Below are positions 41,601-53,600 of a stretch of 64,000 nt of DNA, one piece after another. Below the pieces are notes generated by a model that worked only from the letters and a program-made list of their open reading frames with translations, searched no databases and was not told where the DNA came from. The number at the start of each line of letters is the position of its first letter. Position 1 is the first letter of the stretch. Location: the NCBI RefSeq assembly GCF_020740795.1, contig NC_067286.1:801990-865989 (forward strand), read 5' to 3'. The stretch is from Apus apus. Lineage: Eukaryota > Chordata > Aves > Apodiformes > Apodidae. A program made the position numbers and the translations under genes.

Positions 41601-44600
41601 GAGAAATTAAAGTATACAGTGGGTGAGAGAGGTGTCCATGCACCAGTAAATGACCAGAGGAATGGTACTGGGAGGGACAGGGGAGATGAGTGTTTGAATT
41701 CCATCATTGTGATGAAAATTCAATATGAAGTTTGTCTGTTGCAGCTGAAGCCAGGAGTTCCTCTGCCAAGTCCTAAGGATCTTTTAGGGAAAATCTTGAT
41801 CAAGAACAAAAAGAATGAATCTATATCTGGGAAGAGGCAGAACTCTTTGAAGAAAGGGAGGAATGTGGAACCAGAAATCACTGAGCAGCCAACCCCTCTG
41901 GATACTGAAGATACTGGTATGTCTGAAGGGAAGATGGAACTAGTATAGCTAGATGAGCAAGTCTGGCCCACTGGAGGCCTTCCAAATCACTCAATGCTAG
42001 CTTGAGGCAAGCCAATAGTCATTAATTCAGTTATCTTAAGAAGCAGCCTAAGCTTAGAAGAGAAATTAAATCTTCAGAGTATTTTCAAACACTTCATTCC
42101 CACCAGAAGAGACAATCAACTTGTGTCCTGCCCACCAGTCAACTCTTTTGCCTACCCTGAGGTGTGGGGCTGCATGAGCAGGTAGTTCACTAACACACTC
42201 TGGCTGTTGGTCTGATGGAATGGTGGATAATTCTTCAAAGCTTGTAGCTCTCTGATAACCACAAACTCACCGTGGCCTGGTTCTTCCCTGTGAGGTTCTT
42301 GAAGGTTTATAGAACCTTCAACCCCACTCTCCTCCCCTCCTCCAGTCTCAAGGCTGCCACCTCTTGTGGAACCCATGGTAGAACAGTCAATTTTGAGTCC
42401 CTGTCATGGTAGGAACACCTGGAGTTGTATGAAGACAGGGTGAGCACCACTACAGAGCACCTAGAAATGGACATTGATTCCCACAAATGTGTGTGACCTT
42501 GGTGGGGAAACAGCACTGGGATTGTCACTCTTGTGGTGTAAGGGAAGCCCTTGGTCTCTTGAGTGTGCTAGTTCATATTTGGATTTGGTTCATAAAATGG
42601 TAGGATTCTTCCACTTCTTGCTCCTGCATGACTCCATGGGGTGGTTTTGCAGAGTTCTCCCTTCTAGCAATCTGCAGTGTCTTGTCTCAGGGTACTGCTG
42701 GGGTGCACCACTGATGGGGGCTGTGTGTGCTCAGTCTGGGCAGGTGATGTGGCTGAAGAGGAACCAGAGGAAGAGGATGAACATCTCAGAACCCTGGATG
42801 AAGAGGAAATTAAAAAGATGCAGTCAGATGAGGTACTGTCCCTGCTGTTTCTGTTCCTTTTCTGGTTTCTTCTCTGAGGCTTCACTGTATTGAATAGAGC
42901 TGAACCCAAAATGCACAGGGAAATGGAACTGTGCTGAGACCCATAGAGGGCTTTCCCCCCCATGCAGCAGGACTTTTGCAGGAGAAACTGAGTAAGATAA
43001 ATTATGTTGCAAACATAGAAATAATAACTCATCTGCCATATTCTCTGACTCTCTCTTGGAGATTCTGCATGATTTGGAGGTAACTGTCTGCCTTGAGGGT
43101 ATCTGGAGAGCCTTGGCCTAGGCTGATAAAAGTTGTTACTGAAACATGAAGTGCTGCAGCTGAAGGGGAAGGAGGTGATCAGCATTCTCATGAAGAAAAT
43201 AAACCAAATGTTTTCCATTCCTGTCTCCCTAGTGTCACTCAGAGAGGAGGGAAAACCACGTCCCTGGTTTGTCCCAGGCTCTGTGCTTTGAAAGGTTAAA
43301 GAGGTCTGGGGCTTCTCACATATTGATGTCTCTCCATATGGCGCAGTTCCAGTTTTTGCCAAGCTTCCTAGAAACTGTGCCCTGACTGTGCTGTCCATGA
43401 TGGAATTGTAGGACCAGAAAGAATCTTAATCTGCTTTCTTCTGGATGTTTTCTGCTCAGGGCACTGCTGGTTTGGAGGTGACAGCGTACGAGGAGATGTC
43501 CAGCCTCGTTAATTACATCCAGCCTATCAAATTTGACTCCTTTGAAGTCTCTGCCCGTAAGTCAGACTCAGTCCCATTGGGATCCCAAGTATTTCCTCTC
43601 AACCAGGAGAGCAATGCTTTCAGGTGCTGCTGTTCTCCACCTGCCTTTGTGACTTGCTTCCACCCATTTTTGTTGTGTTCTCCCTCTCCCACAACATGCA
43701 CATGGTCACAAACACCTCCCTTCTGCCCACCTCCCTGGAATTGGTCAGGAGAAGACAGGGAGATGTCAGATACTGCTCCCAGTTGTATGAGTGAGGATGA
43801 AAATAAACATTCTAGAGGCCAGGGACATACCTGTGGGTTTGCTTTGGTGCTTTGGAGGGCAGAGTTGAATCCAGCTTTTCTTTATGTATGTGAACTTCCT
43901 TGTCTGTGGTGACTGGACAGACAAATGTCTGAAACTCTGAAATGCACCAATTTCTTTATGCACAGCAGGTTCCTCTAAAGAGTTCCCATGTTTGAGTCTA
44001 GTTTTGAGTGGGTTGGTTTGATTGATGAAAGAAAAAGCAATGAACACGGGAGTGAAAAAGGGGAAACTTGACAAAAAAAGAACTTTGTGCAAGACTTTGA
44101 ATGAATGGATTCACTTGGAACTAAAACTGCAAGCAGGAGCTGTTCCCTAAATGTCACTGAAATCCAGGAAGAGATGGCCATCATTGTTGCCATTTTAGTT
44201 TTGTGAGCCAATTCTGCCTGTACTCCATGCAACTCCTGTCCTGGAGTGCACAACCATCATCTCCCTGGTAAACAGAAATCACCTTTTATGGAGAATTATT
44301 CTTTGGGACTGAGAAAGGTAAATTGCTTTGATAGAAAATGGAGCCTGGTAGGAAGAGGGAGTAAAGAGGCCAAGTGCTTCTTGTGTCCATCAGTCCCCAC
44401 CCAGAAAATGGGGCTGGGCAGGGCTTTCTTCTCAACACTTCCTTCTCTCCTGTTTCCAGAGAAGAACCGGAGTTATGTCATCTCCTCCTTCACCGAGCTG
44501 AAGGCTTATGACCTGCTCACCAAGTTCCCTGTGCAGTTTGTGGAGTATCCTTTTGGCAGCCTTTGTCTGGGATATGGAGCATGAGAGCTCATCTGAAGCT

Positions 44601-47600
44601 AGGGTAAGGCTGAGGTGTATCCAGCTGGCTTCTGGTTTCAGGACCTGGTCAGCTCTTCATCAGAGAGATAAACATGGAACATGGGATCTTCCAGGCTGGC
44701 TCAGGGGCTGCTCACAGAGATTCTTGACAGGATGCATCCTGCAGTAGTGAGCACCAGGGCTGCCAGAGGCTTGTCCTTAAGAGAAGAGGGATGGGAAAGG
44801 AGCCTGTTGTTGCTAGGGCCTCTCTTCTTGTTTGGAAGAGTGTGGGCATTTGGGAGCAGAGCTGAGAGAGTTTTCATGCTGGGGGTGGAGGAGCTGGCCC
44901 CAGGGTGCACAGGCCGTGCTTGTTTCCAATAGAGCACCTGTAGATATAACAAGCGCCAGATGAGCCGGATCTACCCCAAAGGCACCCGGATGGACTCCTC
45001 CAACTACCTGCCCCAGATGTTCTGGAACGTTGGCTGCCAGATGGTGGCACTCAACTTCCAGACCATGGGTGAGTGTCACATTGTCCTCCAGCTCCTGGGC
45101 GGTGAGGCTGTGTGCTGGTACTCACTGTCCCTTCCTTCACTGCTATTTCCTACTGCTGCTGTTGCCCTCGATGCCTTTACTTCCTGTGCCTTCTCCCTGA
45201 GCATTGTTGTCCTTTGGCTCCATCTCCCGCAGACCCAAAGCACTTCTCTAGGCTCAGCACAAACCTGGCACACCATGTCCAGGCCGTGGGTCCTACCCAC
45301 TTGTGCATACACCCATGGACTTGCTGTCACCCAGTGTCTCGTCCCACCTCTGGCTGTACCGTAAGGTGATGTCAGGATGAATCATGTGCATCAGAACATG
45401 AGGCATCAGAACCTCCTGCTTCCCTCAGCTGCTTCCTCTTCTGCCAGGCAGCAGGCACCGCTCCAGCTGCCTACAGGCCTGGCTGGCCATGCTCTTCCCA
45501 GTATTTTCATCTGAATAGGGAAGAAGGGCCATTCCTTGCTGCACAGCCAGCATGAGAAGGAGACACAGAAAAGCCCCCAGAGGAAGCTGTTCTTTACCCC
45601 TCTTCCTTCCTCAGAGGAGTGTCTTAAGTACAAAGAGTGTAGGATCAGTAGCAGGAAAAACAGATGCATTGAAAGGGAAAGTGTGAGATTGGTTATGAGG
45701 AGGATCTCATATGAAAGACTGCAGAAACCACAAGAGTGTTCTCCAGAGAAGGGGCAGAGGAGAAGATGGACTGAGACCTAAAATGAAGGGGGGAAGGAGT
45801 AGAGTGGTTCAGACAGCTGTTTACTTCACACCCAAAAATTGCAGGTACTTATTAAAGGAGATTTTAATTTAGTTCTACCCATGACTTACAGTGCAGTCAT
45901 AAGCAAACCACTAACCTTTCTTACAACAGCTGCTGTAATATTTCTCCCTGTATGGTGCTGAGAGGCTTTAATTAGTTTTTGCAGTGGCTTAGTGAGCCCT
46001 TGGCTAGCAGGGGCTGTGAGACTGCAGCATCTTTCAGCTCACTTGTGTCACACAAGCCACCTGGTGAGGTCCCCCAGCCATTTTTCTCGTGTGTTCCTCT
46101 GTACCTCAGATGTCCCCATGCAGCAGAACATGGCTCTGTTTGAGTTCAATGGGCAGTGTGGCTATCTGCTCAAGCACGAGTTCATGAGGCGCCCAGACAA
46201 GCAGTTTGACCCCTTCTCTGTGGACCGGATCGACGTGGTGGTGGCCAGTACCCTGTCTGTCACGGCAAGTACCAGCCCCGGGGCTGCTCCTCCCCAGCAG
46301 CCACCACCTGTGCAGCTGCCATCCCTGCTCCTGCTGTTCATCACCCAGTGGGGTTCTTTAGTGGCAAATGAACCTGCAGAGTCCCGTGGGAGAGTGTAAC
46401 CATGGCAACTCCCAGGCTTTTCACTATTTTAAATTAATCATCATCGCATGAAAATGGAAAATCGGCATCTGCCACACAGGAGCAGCCAGGGCTGTGATGA
46501 TGGGGAGGGAGAAGGTTGGAGGAAGTGCTGAAGCAAGACGTGGGTAGAGGTAAAAGAAGAGCCTATTGTGGATTGGGAACTGCAGCAGAGAAGATGTTTT
46601 GGTGTGGGAGGGTGACGTTGAGGTGAAGGTTATGGGGGAGTTCTTCTGTTTTGTTCTTCTCAGCAGTTGCTAATTGTGTTTCTGCATGTTCACAGATACT
46701 CTCTGGTCAGTTCCTCTCAGATCGCAGTGTGAAGACTTATGTGGAAGTGGAGCTGTTTGGGTTGCCAAGGGACACAAAACGCAAATACAGAACCAAACTG
46801 ACCTCCACTGCTAACTCCATTAACCCTGTATGGAAAGAGGAGGCTTTTGTTTTTGAAAAGGTAATAATATAATTCATAGTAATTTAGACAGAGAATCCTT
46901 CAAGATCCTGGTGGACACAGCACTGCCTCCTGAGAGGTCATTGACAACAGAAGGGACTCCCTTCTGGGGAGCTCAGTCGTGGCTTTAGACACACAAGGAG
47001 TTACATGCTTCACTCTCAGATAATATCCAACCACAATATCCAAAACAACTCTCCCAACAGTATTTCCCTGAACAGACAAGGGGTAGCTGGGAACATTTCT
47101 GGAAATAACAGGCACCAGAAGTGTCCCATTTGTGATGCACTTCAGGCTGAATTGACTCATCAGCTTTGAAAACTTCAAGCACCAGCAAGCAGAAAGGAAT
47201 GGAATGTCTGCGATTAAATTGTAAATGAGAACCAGAGAAACTGAAGAAACGATGGGAACAGAGGGAGGTTTCATTTGTGGCAGAACAGAGAGCTGCCCTG
47301 TTGTCCACAAGAATTCAGGGGTCACTAATCCAGCTACAGGGCATGGGGAAATGAAGTCAAAGGTGACAGTAATGTTTGGCCTTTCTGCAGTAAGTTACAA
47401 AGGCAAAATGCATGTTACACAGTTCATCTCTGTCAAGCACACAGTGAAAGAGCAGATATTTTCAGCCTACTTGGGATGTGGTAGATAAATAATACCCTCA
47501 TTTCAGAAAAGACTTTGGTTCAGACAGTTTTCAGTTCATTTTATGGCAGCAGAAAATGGGAGAGGAGGGAGGCAAGAGCCCTTACGGCGAAGTTACCATC

Positions 47601-50600
47601 CTTGCCAAATTGTCCATTCATGTTCATTCCCTTCAGCTGTGGTCTGAAGGGTTTGTTGCCCTATTTTTTCTTTGGGTAAACTGCCCCCCTGTGATCCTGT
47701 GCAGTGTCTCCTCTGACAAGCCAGTGTTTTGTGGAGTTTCTGTGAATTCAGTTACGTCTCTGAAAAACTGTAGCCTTAAACTACAAGATGAATAGACAGT
47801 GACTTCCCTGGAGAGATGGCCTTGTTTTGTTGGAAGGAGAGAGTAAAGCCCTACTTGGTGAAGCCAGTGTGCTGCTAGGAGTTGGAGGTGAGGACATGGG
47901 TTCCTTACTCTGGTTTTTTCCTTAGATCATGATGCCTGAGCTGGCATCCCTCAAAATTGTGGCCTGGGAGGAAGGAGGGAAGTTCATTGGTCACCGTGTC
48001 ATTCCTGTTATTGCAGTGCATGCAGGTGAGCTTTGAGGAAATTCCTCCAGCTTTTGTGCCCTTGAGACCCATTCATTGGAAACTGTAAAGATATGAACAT
48101 CTGCATGTTTTGCTACTTAGTCTCCACTCCTTTAGTCAGTGGAGCCTTCAAATTCATCCTGTTACAGTCTTGCCTTAATTCCATAGTATGTTGATCATCC
48201 CCTTCTGTAAAGAGATGTTCCGTTGCTGTTGGAGCACACAGACAAAGAGGAGATTCTGTTTTATTCCCCCTCTTGTGCTCTCTCTTCCCAGGCTACCACC
48301 ACATCTGTCTCCGCAGCGAGAGCAACATGCCTCTCACCATGCCTGCTCTCTTTGTGTACTTGGAAATCAAGGACTATGTTCCTGACGCGTGGGCAGGTAG
48401 TGCACATTGGACTGTGCCTGGGGAGGGCTCTGCCTTGGTCCAACTTGTCATCCTGAAGCATTTTTCCAGCCTTGGGGGTGCTTTCCTGCTGCACCCTTAA
48501 TTCCTTGTCAGGGCAGGACTTGAGCGGGTACCAGCATCCTGGCATGTCCTGGCTTTCCTTGCGGGACAGTGGATGCTTGGAGTGTAACTGGGACTGGTTC
48601 CCCACAGTGGGTCAATCTTTCTACTGCTTTTATTCCAAGGCAGGGAGGGGTTTCTGAGAACTGCCAGGGGCTGACAGCAGTGGGGATCTAGGGAGCATCA
48701 GAGTGGTGGTGTTCCCTGTTTGAAGAGAGGGAGGTTCTTGCTGGTACTGAGATACAGGGAAAGGTCCAACAGGGAGACGTACATCAGGAAAGAAGCCCCA
48801 CTGCAGAGATTAACAGCAAAAGTTGAATAATCCCCTCCCACTGTCCTGTCAGGGAGAAGCTTGTTGCAAGCAGAAAATATCCCTTCTCCACAATTTCCTG
48901 CCCTAGTCTGGCAGGGAAGCCAGAAGGCAGGGAAAATCAGAGCAGAATGAGTTATTGAGCACAGACCTCCTTTTTGTTTCTAGACCTGACTATTGCTCTC
49001 TCCAACCCCATCAAGTTCTTCAGCCTGCAGGACAAGAGATCAGTCAAGCTCAAAGATGGCTCAGTGGAGGTGAGCTTTTCCGGGTCCTGTCCTTGTCTCT
49101 GAAACATGTGTCATGGACTCAGGCTTCTCATTTACCTCTGATCCCTGTTGCAGAGGCCTGGCACCCAGAACTCCCTGTCTGCTGAAACTAACGGGATACC
49201 AGACTCCACTAGGAAGTTCAGCACTCCCCTTTCCAATGGGCCTGCAGGTAAAGCTGTGGATGTGGCTGAGCTAAAAGTGGAAGGGAAAGCATCTGTGTGC
49301 TCCAAAGGCTGCAAAAAGACAGTGCTGGAGGGGGAGGTCCTTGGTGATGGGGTCAGAACCTCTCAGGCCAAGTCACCAACTTAAATTCTGGTGCTTGTCA
49401 TTAATGGCAAAAGTTTTAGATTTCCCCTGACTCTCGTGACTGCAGAGTGGGATGAGCATAGTGCTTTTATTCCACACTAGGAATACCTTTTGTGATTTCA
49501 GGAGCAGCAGCTTTTGCCAAGGAAGAAAATGTTATGGAAGTGACTCAGATTGCAGGTGAGCCCTCACAGGGCTGTGGCCCTTCTCATGAAAGCACCTGTT
49601 ATTGTAACAGTTTTGCAAAACAGTAATGGAACAACAAAGCTTCTTCCTCCCAATGAGAGCTGCCAGCTGGCTTAACAATTGTGCTGTCTTTGGGATACTA
49701 GGGATTGTGGAAAAGGGGGCGATGCACAAGACAGACAGACTGGCCCATCACCACCAGTGTGCTCCTCTGGCCAAAATGCCACAGGGCAGCAGGTCTTGTG
49801 TCTGTCCCCATGCCAGGCACCCAGCAGATGGGGAGCTGAGCTGCCTGCAGGGCTGGAGGGAGGAAGAGCTGAAAGAAAGCAGTGCTGCAAAAGCCCTGAC
49901 TGACCCCCAGAGGCATCTCAGCAGGTTGAGAAATGCTGTGTGAGAGAAAACAGCCTCTCTTCTTTGGTATTGTAGAGCCTCAGACAGCCAGCCTTGAAGA
50001 ACTGCAGCAGATGAAGCTCTTCTTGAAGCTGCTGAAGAAGCAGGAGAAGGAACTGAGGGAGCTGGAGCGGAAAGGAAGTAAACGGAGGGAGGAGATGCTG
50101 CAGAAATACTCTGTGCTCTGTATAGAGCCTGTCTGCTCTGGAGGCAAGAAAAGGATGATGCACAACAGGAAAACCCAGAAGAGGTAAATACAGCAGAGGG
50201 GCTGCAGCAGGGCCTGGCCTGTGGTCACCTCCCCAAGCCAAAGAGAAACATGGGCCCTCCTCCTCTGAAGGCAGCATGGGGTGGTGGGGGCATCCAGGGT
50301 GTTGGGTGTTGCCAGGGATGGGTGGGAGGGAAGGTCAAGATTGTATCAGCACCTCTAGAAGCAGCACAGCTGCTGTGTCTGTTCTGCAGGCGTTTGACAA
50401 CAGGTGACCTTGGTACGTGTGCACATCCTGTAGAAATGTCAGAAAGCCTTGACAGCCGCCTTGTGGAGCTGAGGGAGAGGCTGGAGCTGGAGCTCACCCA
50501 CCTGGGGAGAGAACACCACGAGGGGATTCGAAGGAAGAAAGAGCAGCATGCCACGGAGGTGAGGGCTGCCAGGGGCAGCAGAACACCTAGCTTGGGGAGC

Positions 50601-53600
50601 CCTTGCAAGGACAGCCTGAAAAACCACATCCTTCGCTAAACTGTGAGCTTGGAAATGTGGCCACAGGGCAGAAAACACCCCTCAGAGCAATTGTCCATGC
50701 AAGATGATGGAGAGTGCAGACAGTGATGCTTACTATTAGAAGCTATAAAAATGCAGTAGAAACATTTTCCTAGGTCTGCAATTTGAACAAAATGGAGCAG
50801 CACTGCCCTGGAGCACTTCAGGCTCCATCTGCTCAGCCTCTTCTGGTAGCTGGGGGCCCAGGTGGCATTCCCTGGCTTCCCTGTGTGACAGCTCTCAGGA
50901 GCCTCTGGCGCCTGGGTGGGGTCACTGGCAGGGTGCAGTCTGAGGGCACACCTGAGCTCAGCTGTGCTGCATCTGGTTTGCACAAAGCCATGTGGGTTTC
51001 CTGGCTCCTGGAGCTCGGTGCAGGGGGAAATAAAGCAGAATCTGGCTCTAATTCAGTATGGATTATGTGCTGTGTCTTATCTTGGTTTGTTTGATTTTTA
51101 CCTTGTTTTCATCAACAGCAAGTTACCAAGATACTGGAGCTGGCCAGAGAGAAGCAGGCAGCTGAGCTGAAGGCACTGAAGGAGTCATCAGAAAGGTAAA
51201 CTTTGTATTTGAATAGCAAAGTAATAATGCATAGCTCCCATCGGGGGTGGCATTTTCTGCTAGATCTTAAAACACTCCTGCAGAGGAGGTTTCCTCTGGG
51301 GAGATGTGACACAGGGTCTCACAGTTACACAGTGGCAGTGGTGGGAGAACAGCTCCTCTCTTGTGATCTCCAGAACAGTGTTCAAGCCACGAGGCACCAG
51401 CCAGGGCACCAACCTTCAAGCTGCAGTGAGTAGCCTTGACTGATTCAGAAAGATAGGACATAAAACTGCTGGTCACTGGGTGTCATCTCTGTCTGCTGGA
51501 GTCAGTCCATCCCATAATCCCTTCCAGGGACTGATCAGCTCAGTCTCCTAAGTGAATTGAGCCTCCTGGCTCCAGTACTTAAGTCAACTGGCAGAATCAA
51601 TTCACCAGTTTCTAGCCTGGCATTTTTCCATTTGTTCTTGCAGTAACATTGTCCTGGAGCTAAAATCCTCACTGCTTCCCATTAGATCCTCTCTCAGCCT
51701 TTAGTTGCTATGTCAGGCCAAACTTCCTGTGTCCTCCACCAGGACAGTCTCCATTCCCCTCAGCTATTCAGCATATTCAGACCAGACTAAGCAAAACAGA
51801 CTGAGTAGCTAGTTAATGGTTTGCTAACAATACAGTGTCATTTAGTACAGTCACGCCTACAGCTGGCTGTGAGGAGCTCCAGAAAGATTTAAAGATCTTG
51901 AACAACAGGCAATAAAATGGCAGTTAAATTCAGTGTGAGTAAATACAAAATAATGGGAATGGAAAAAAAACCTTAAGCAGAGCTCACCTTTACATGGTGA
52001 ACTATTGTCACTCAGGAGAGAGATCTTTGGCTGCTGGGGCTACTTGTCTCACAGCTCTGCAGTGGCCCAAGTGGCAAATAGAATTTTTGGAATTGTATGA
52101 GGAATAAAAAGATTTAAGGTCATCACCTGCCACTAGATCTGCCTTGGCAGTGCAGGAGCCTCTTCAGGGTGCCATTGGGAACACAAAGCTTGGGAAGAGC
52201 AAGAATGGTCAGCAGTGAGGAGTAATTTCTGCACAGAAAGAAATGAAATAGGACTGAGCTTGGAGAACAGATGATTGAGGGGGATGTGACAGAAGGGTGT
52301 AAAATCATGAATGGCACGGAGAGAACAGGGAAGTGATTACACACTGGTTCATAGAAGAGAGAAATTGTTGGGTGCCTAGAGAAGTTCTCAGGCAGCACCA
52401 TCTGCTGCACATTCAGACAGACTTTGTTTTTCTGGACAGCGGAGCACACCAGAGAGTACCCATGGGGGGCTGGTTCAGTCTGTGGGGTCTGTGAGGAGCC
52501 CTGTCACACACTCTGCTCTCTCCACAGCAATATTAAGGACCTTAAGAAGAAGCTGGAGGCAAAACGAGTGGAGCGGATCCAGGCCATGATGAGGAACACC
52601 AGTGACAAGGCTGCTCAGGAGAGGTACTGGGGTAGATCTTACTGGGCTTTGTCTATGCCCAAGCTTCTTGCTGACAGGACAATGCACCTTCCAGGCACTT
52701 TGGCTGAAGCCTAAGAGACTTCCAGTCGTGCCTTGGTGGGTGTTTATCTACCCCTACAATCAAAGGCAGGTCTTCCCCAGCCCATCTAGAACTGGTTTGT
52801 AACCGGGTTCTGTGGCCCCCTCAGGTAAGAGGTTGGTGGGGCACACAATGGCTGCAGCCTCCTTCCCAGTCCTTGCTACAGAAATCCTCTTGCTCTGCTG
52901 CTGAGCCTCTGCTCAAGCACAGCACAAATAAAAATACTTGTAACAGCTTCACAAGTTCCAGGGTACAAAAGAGGGTCTCTGCCTCCTTTGCCAGCTCGTA
53001 GCAAGGTCCTTTGGTGTCTGTTAAACTGAAAAAAATAGAATTTTGCATCTAGTTATTTGGCTTCTGTCTCAGTCAGACTGAAATGCTGTTTTATTTGTCT
53101 CTCCTAAAATTGCAGCAGCCTCTCAATGTGGGAGGACATGAAGAGAATGTAACACCTATCTCTGTGTGGGCACCAGCAGTCCTGTCTTACAGTATGGTGC
53201 TTTATCAGTATTGATAAGAGGCTTTATTTGAAGATAACATATGGGTTATAGGTATATCTACATTTCCTTTATTTAAAGGTTGAAGAAAGAAATTAATAAC
53301 TCTCACATCCAGGAGGTGGTGCAAACAGTCAAACTGGTAAGTTCTCCTGTGGCTCCCTGCCCCAGCCTCTCTGGTTCCTGCAAAGGGGGTGTCTTGTGTA
53401 CATCATCAGTGTGTCTCAGAGCCAGGGTGTGACTTCTTGGAGGCACTTCAGTCCCGTGACACTGCTGCTGCTTGGAGGACTCTGTGTCATTCCCACAGCC
53501 AAAGTGCAGCTGAAGAAGCTACCACCCTGACTGCAACACTGCAGGGGTGTAAGGGTCTCGTGGGTCCTCCCTCCAGGGTAGAGAGGCAGCTGCAAACAGC

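Noticed and set aside
42664-43398. Minus-strand frame of 244 codons
   Set aside because: It is antisense to PLCB2 exon 15 and its introns, with no family resemblance or splice signals.
44933-44943. Alternative acceptor CCAATAG at 44932 for PLCB2 exon 18
   Set aside because: It would add 11 bases and shift the frame. Only the TAG at 44941-44943 continues the YNKRQMSR sequence.
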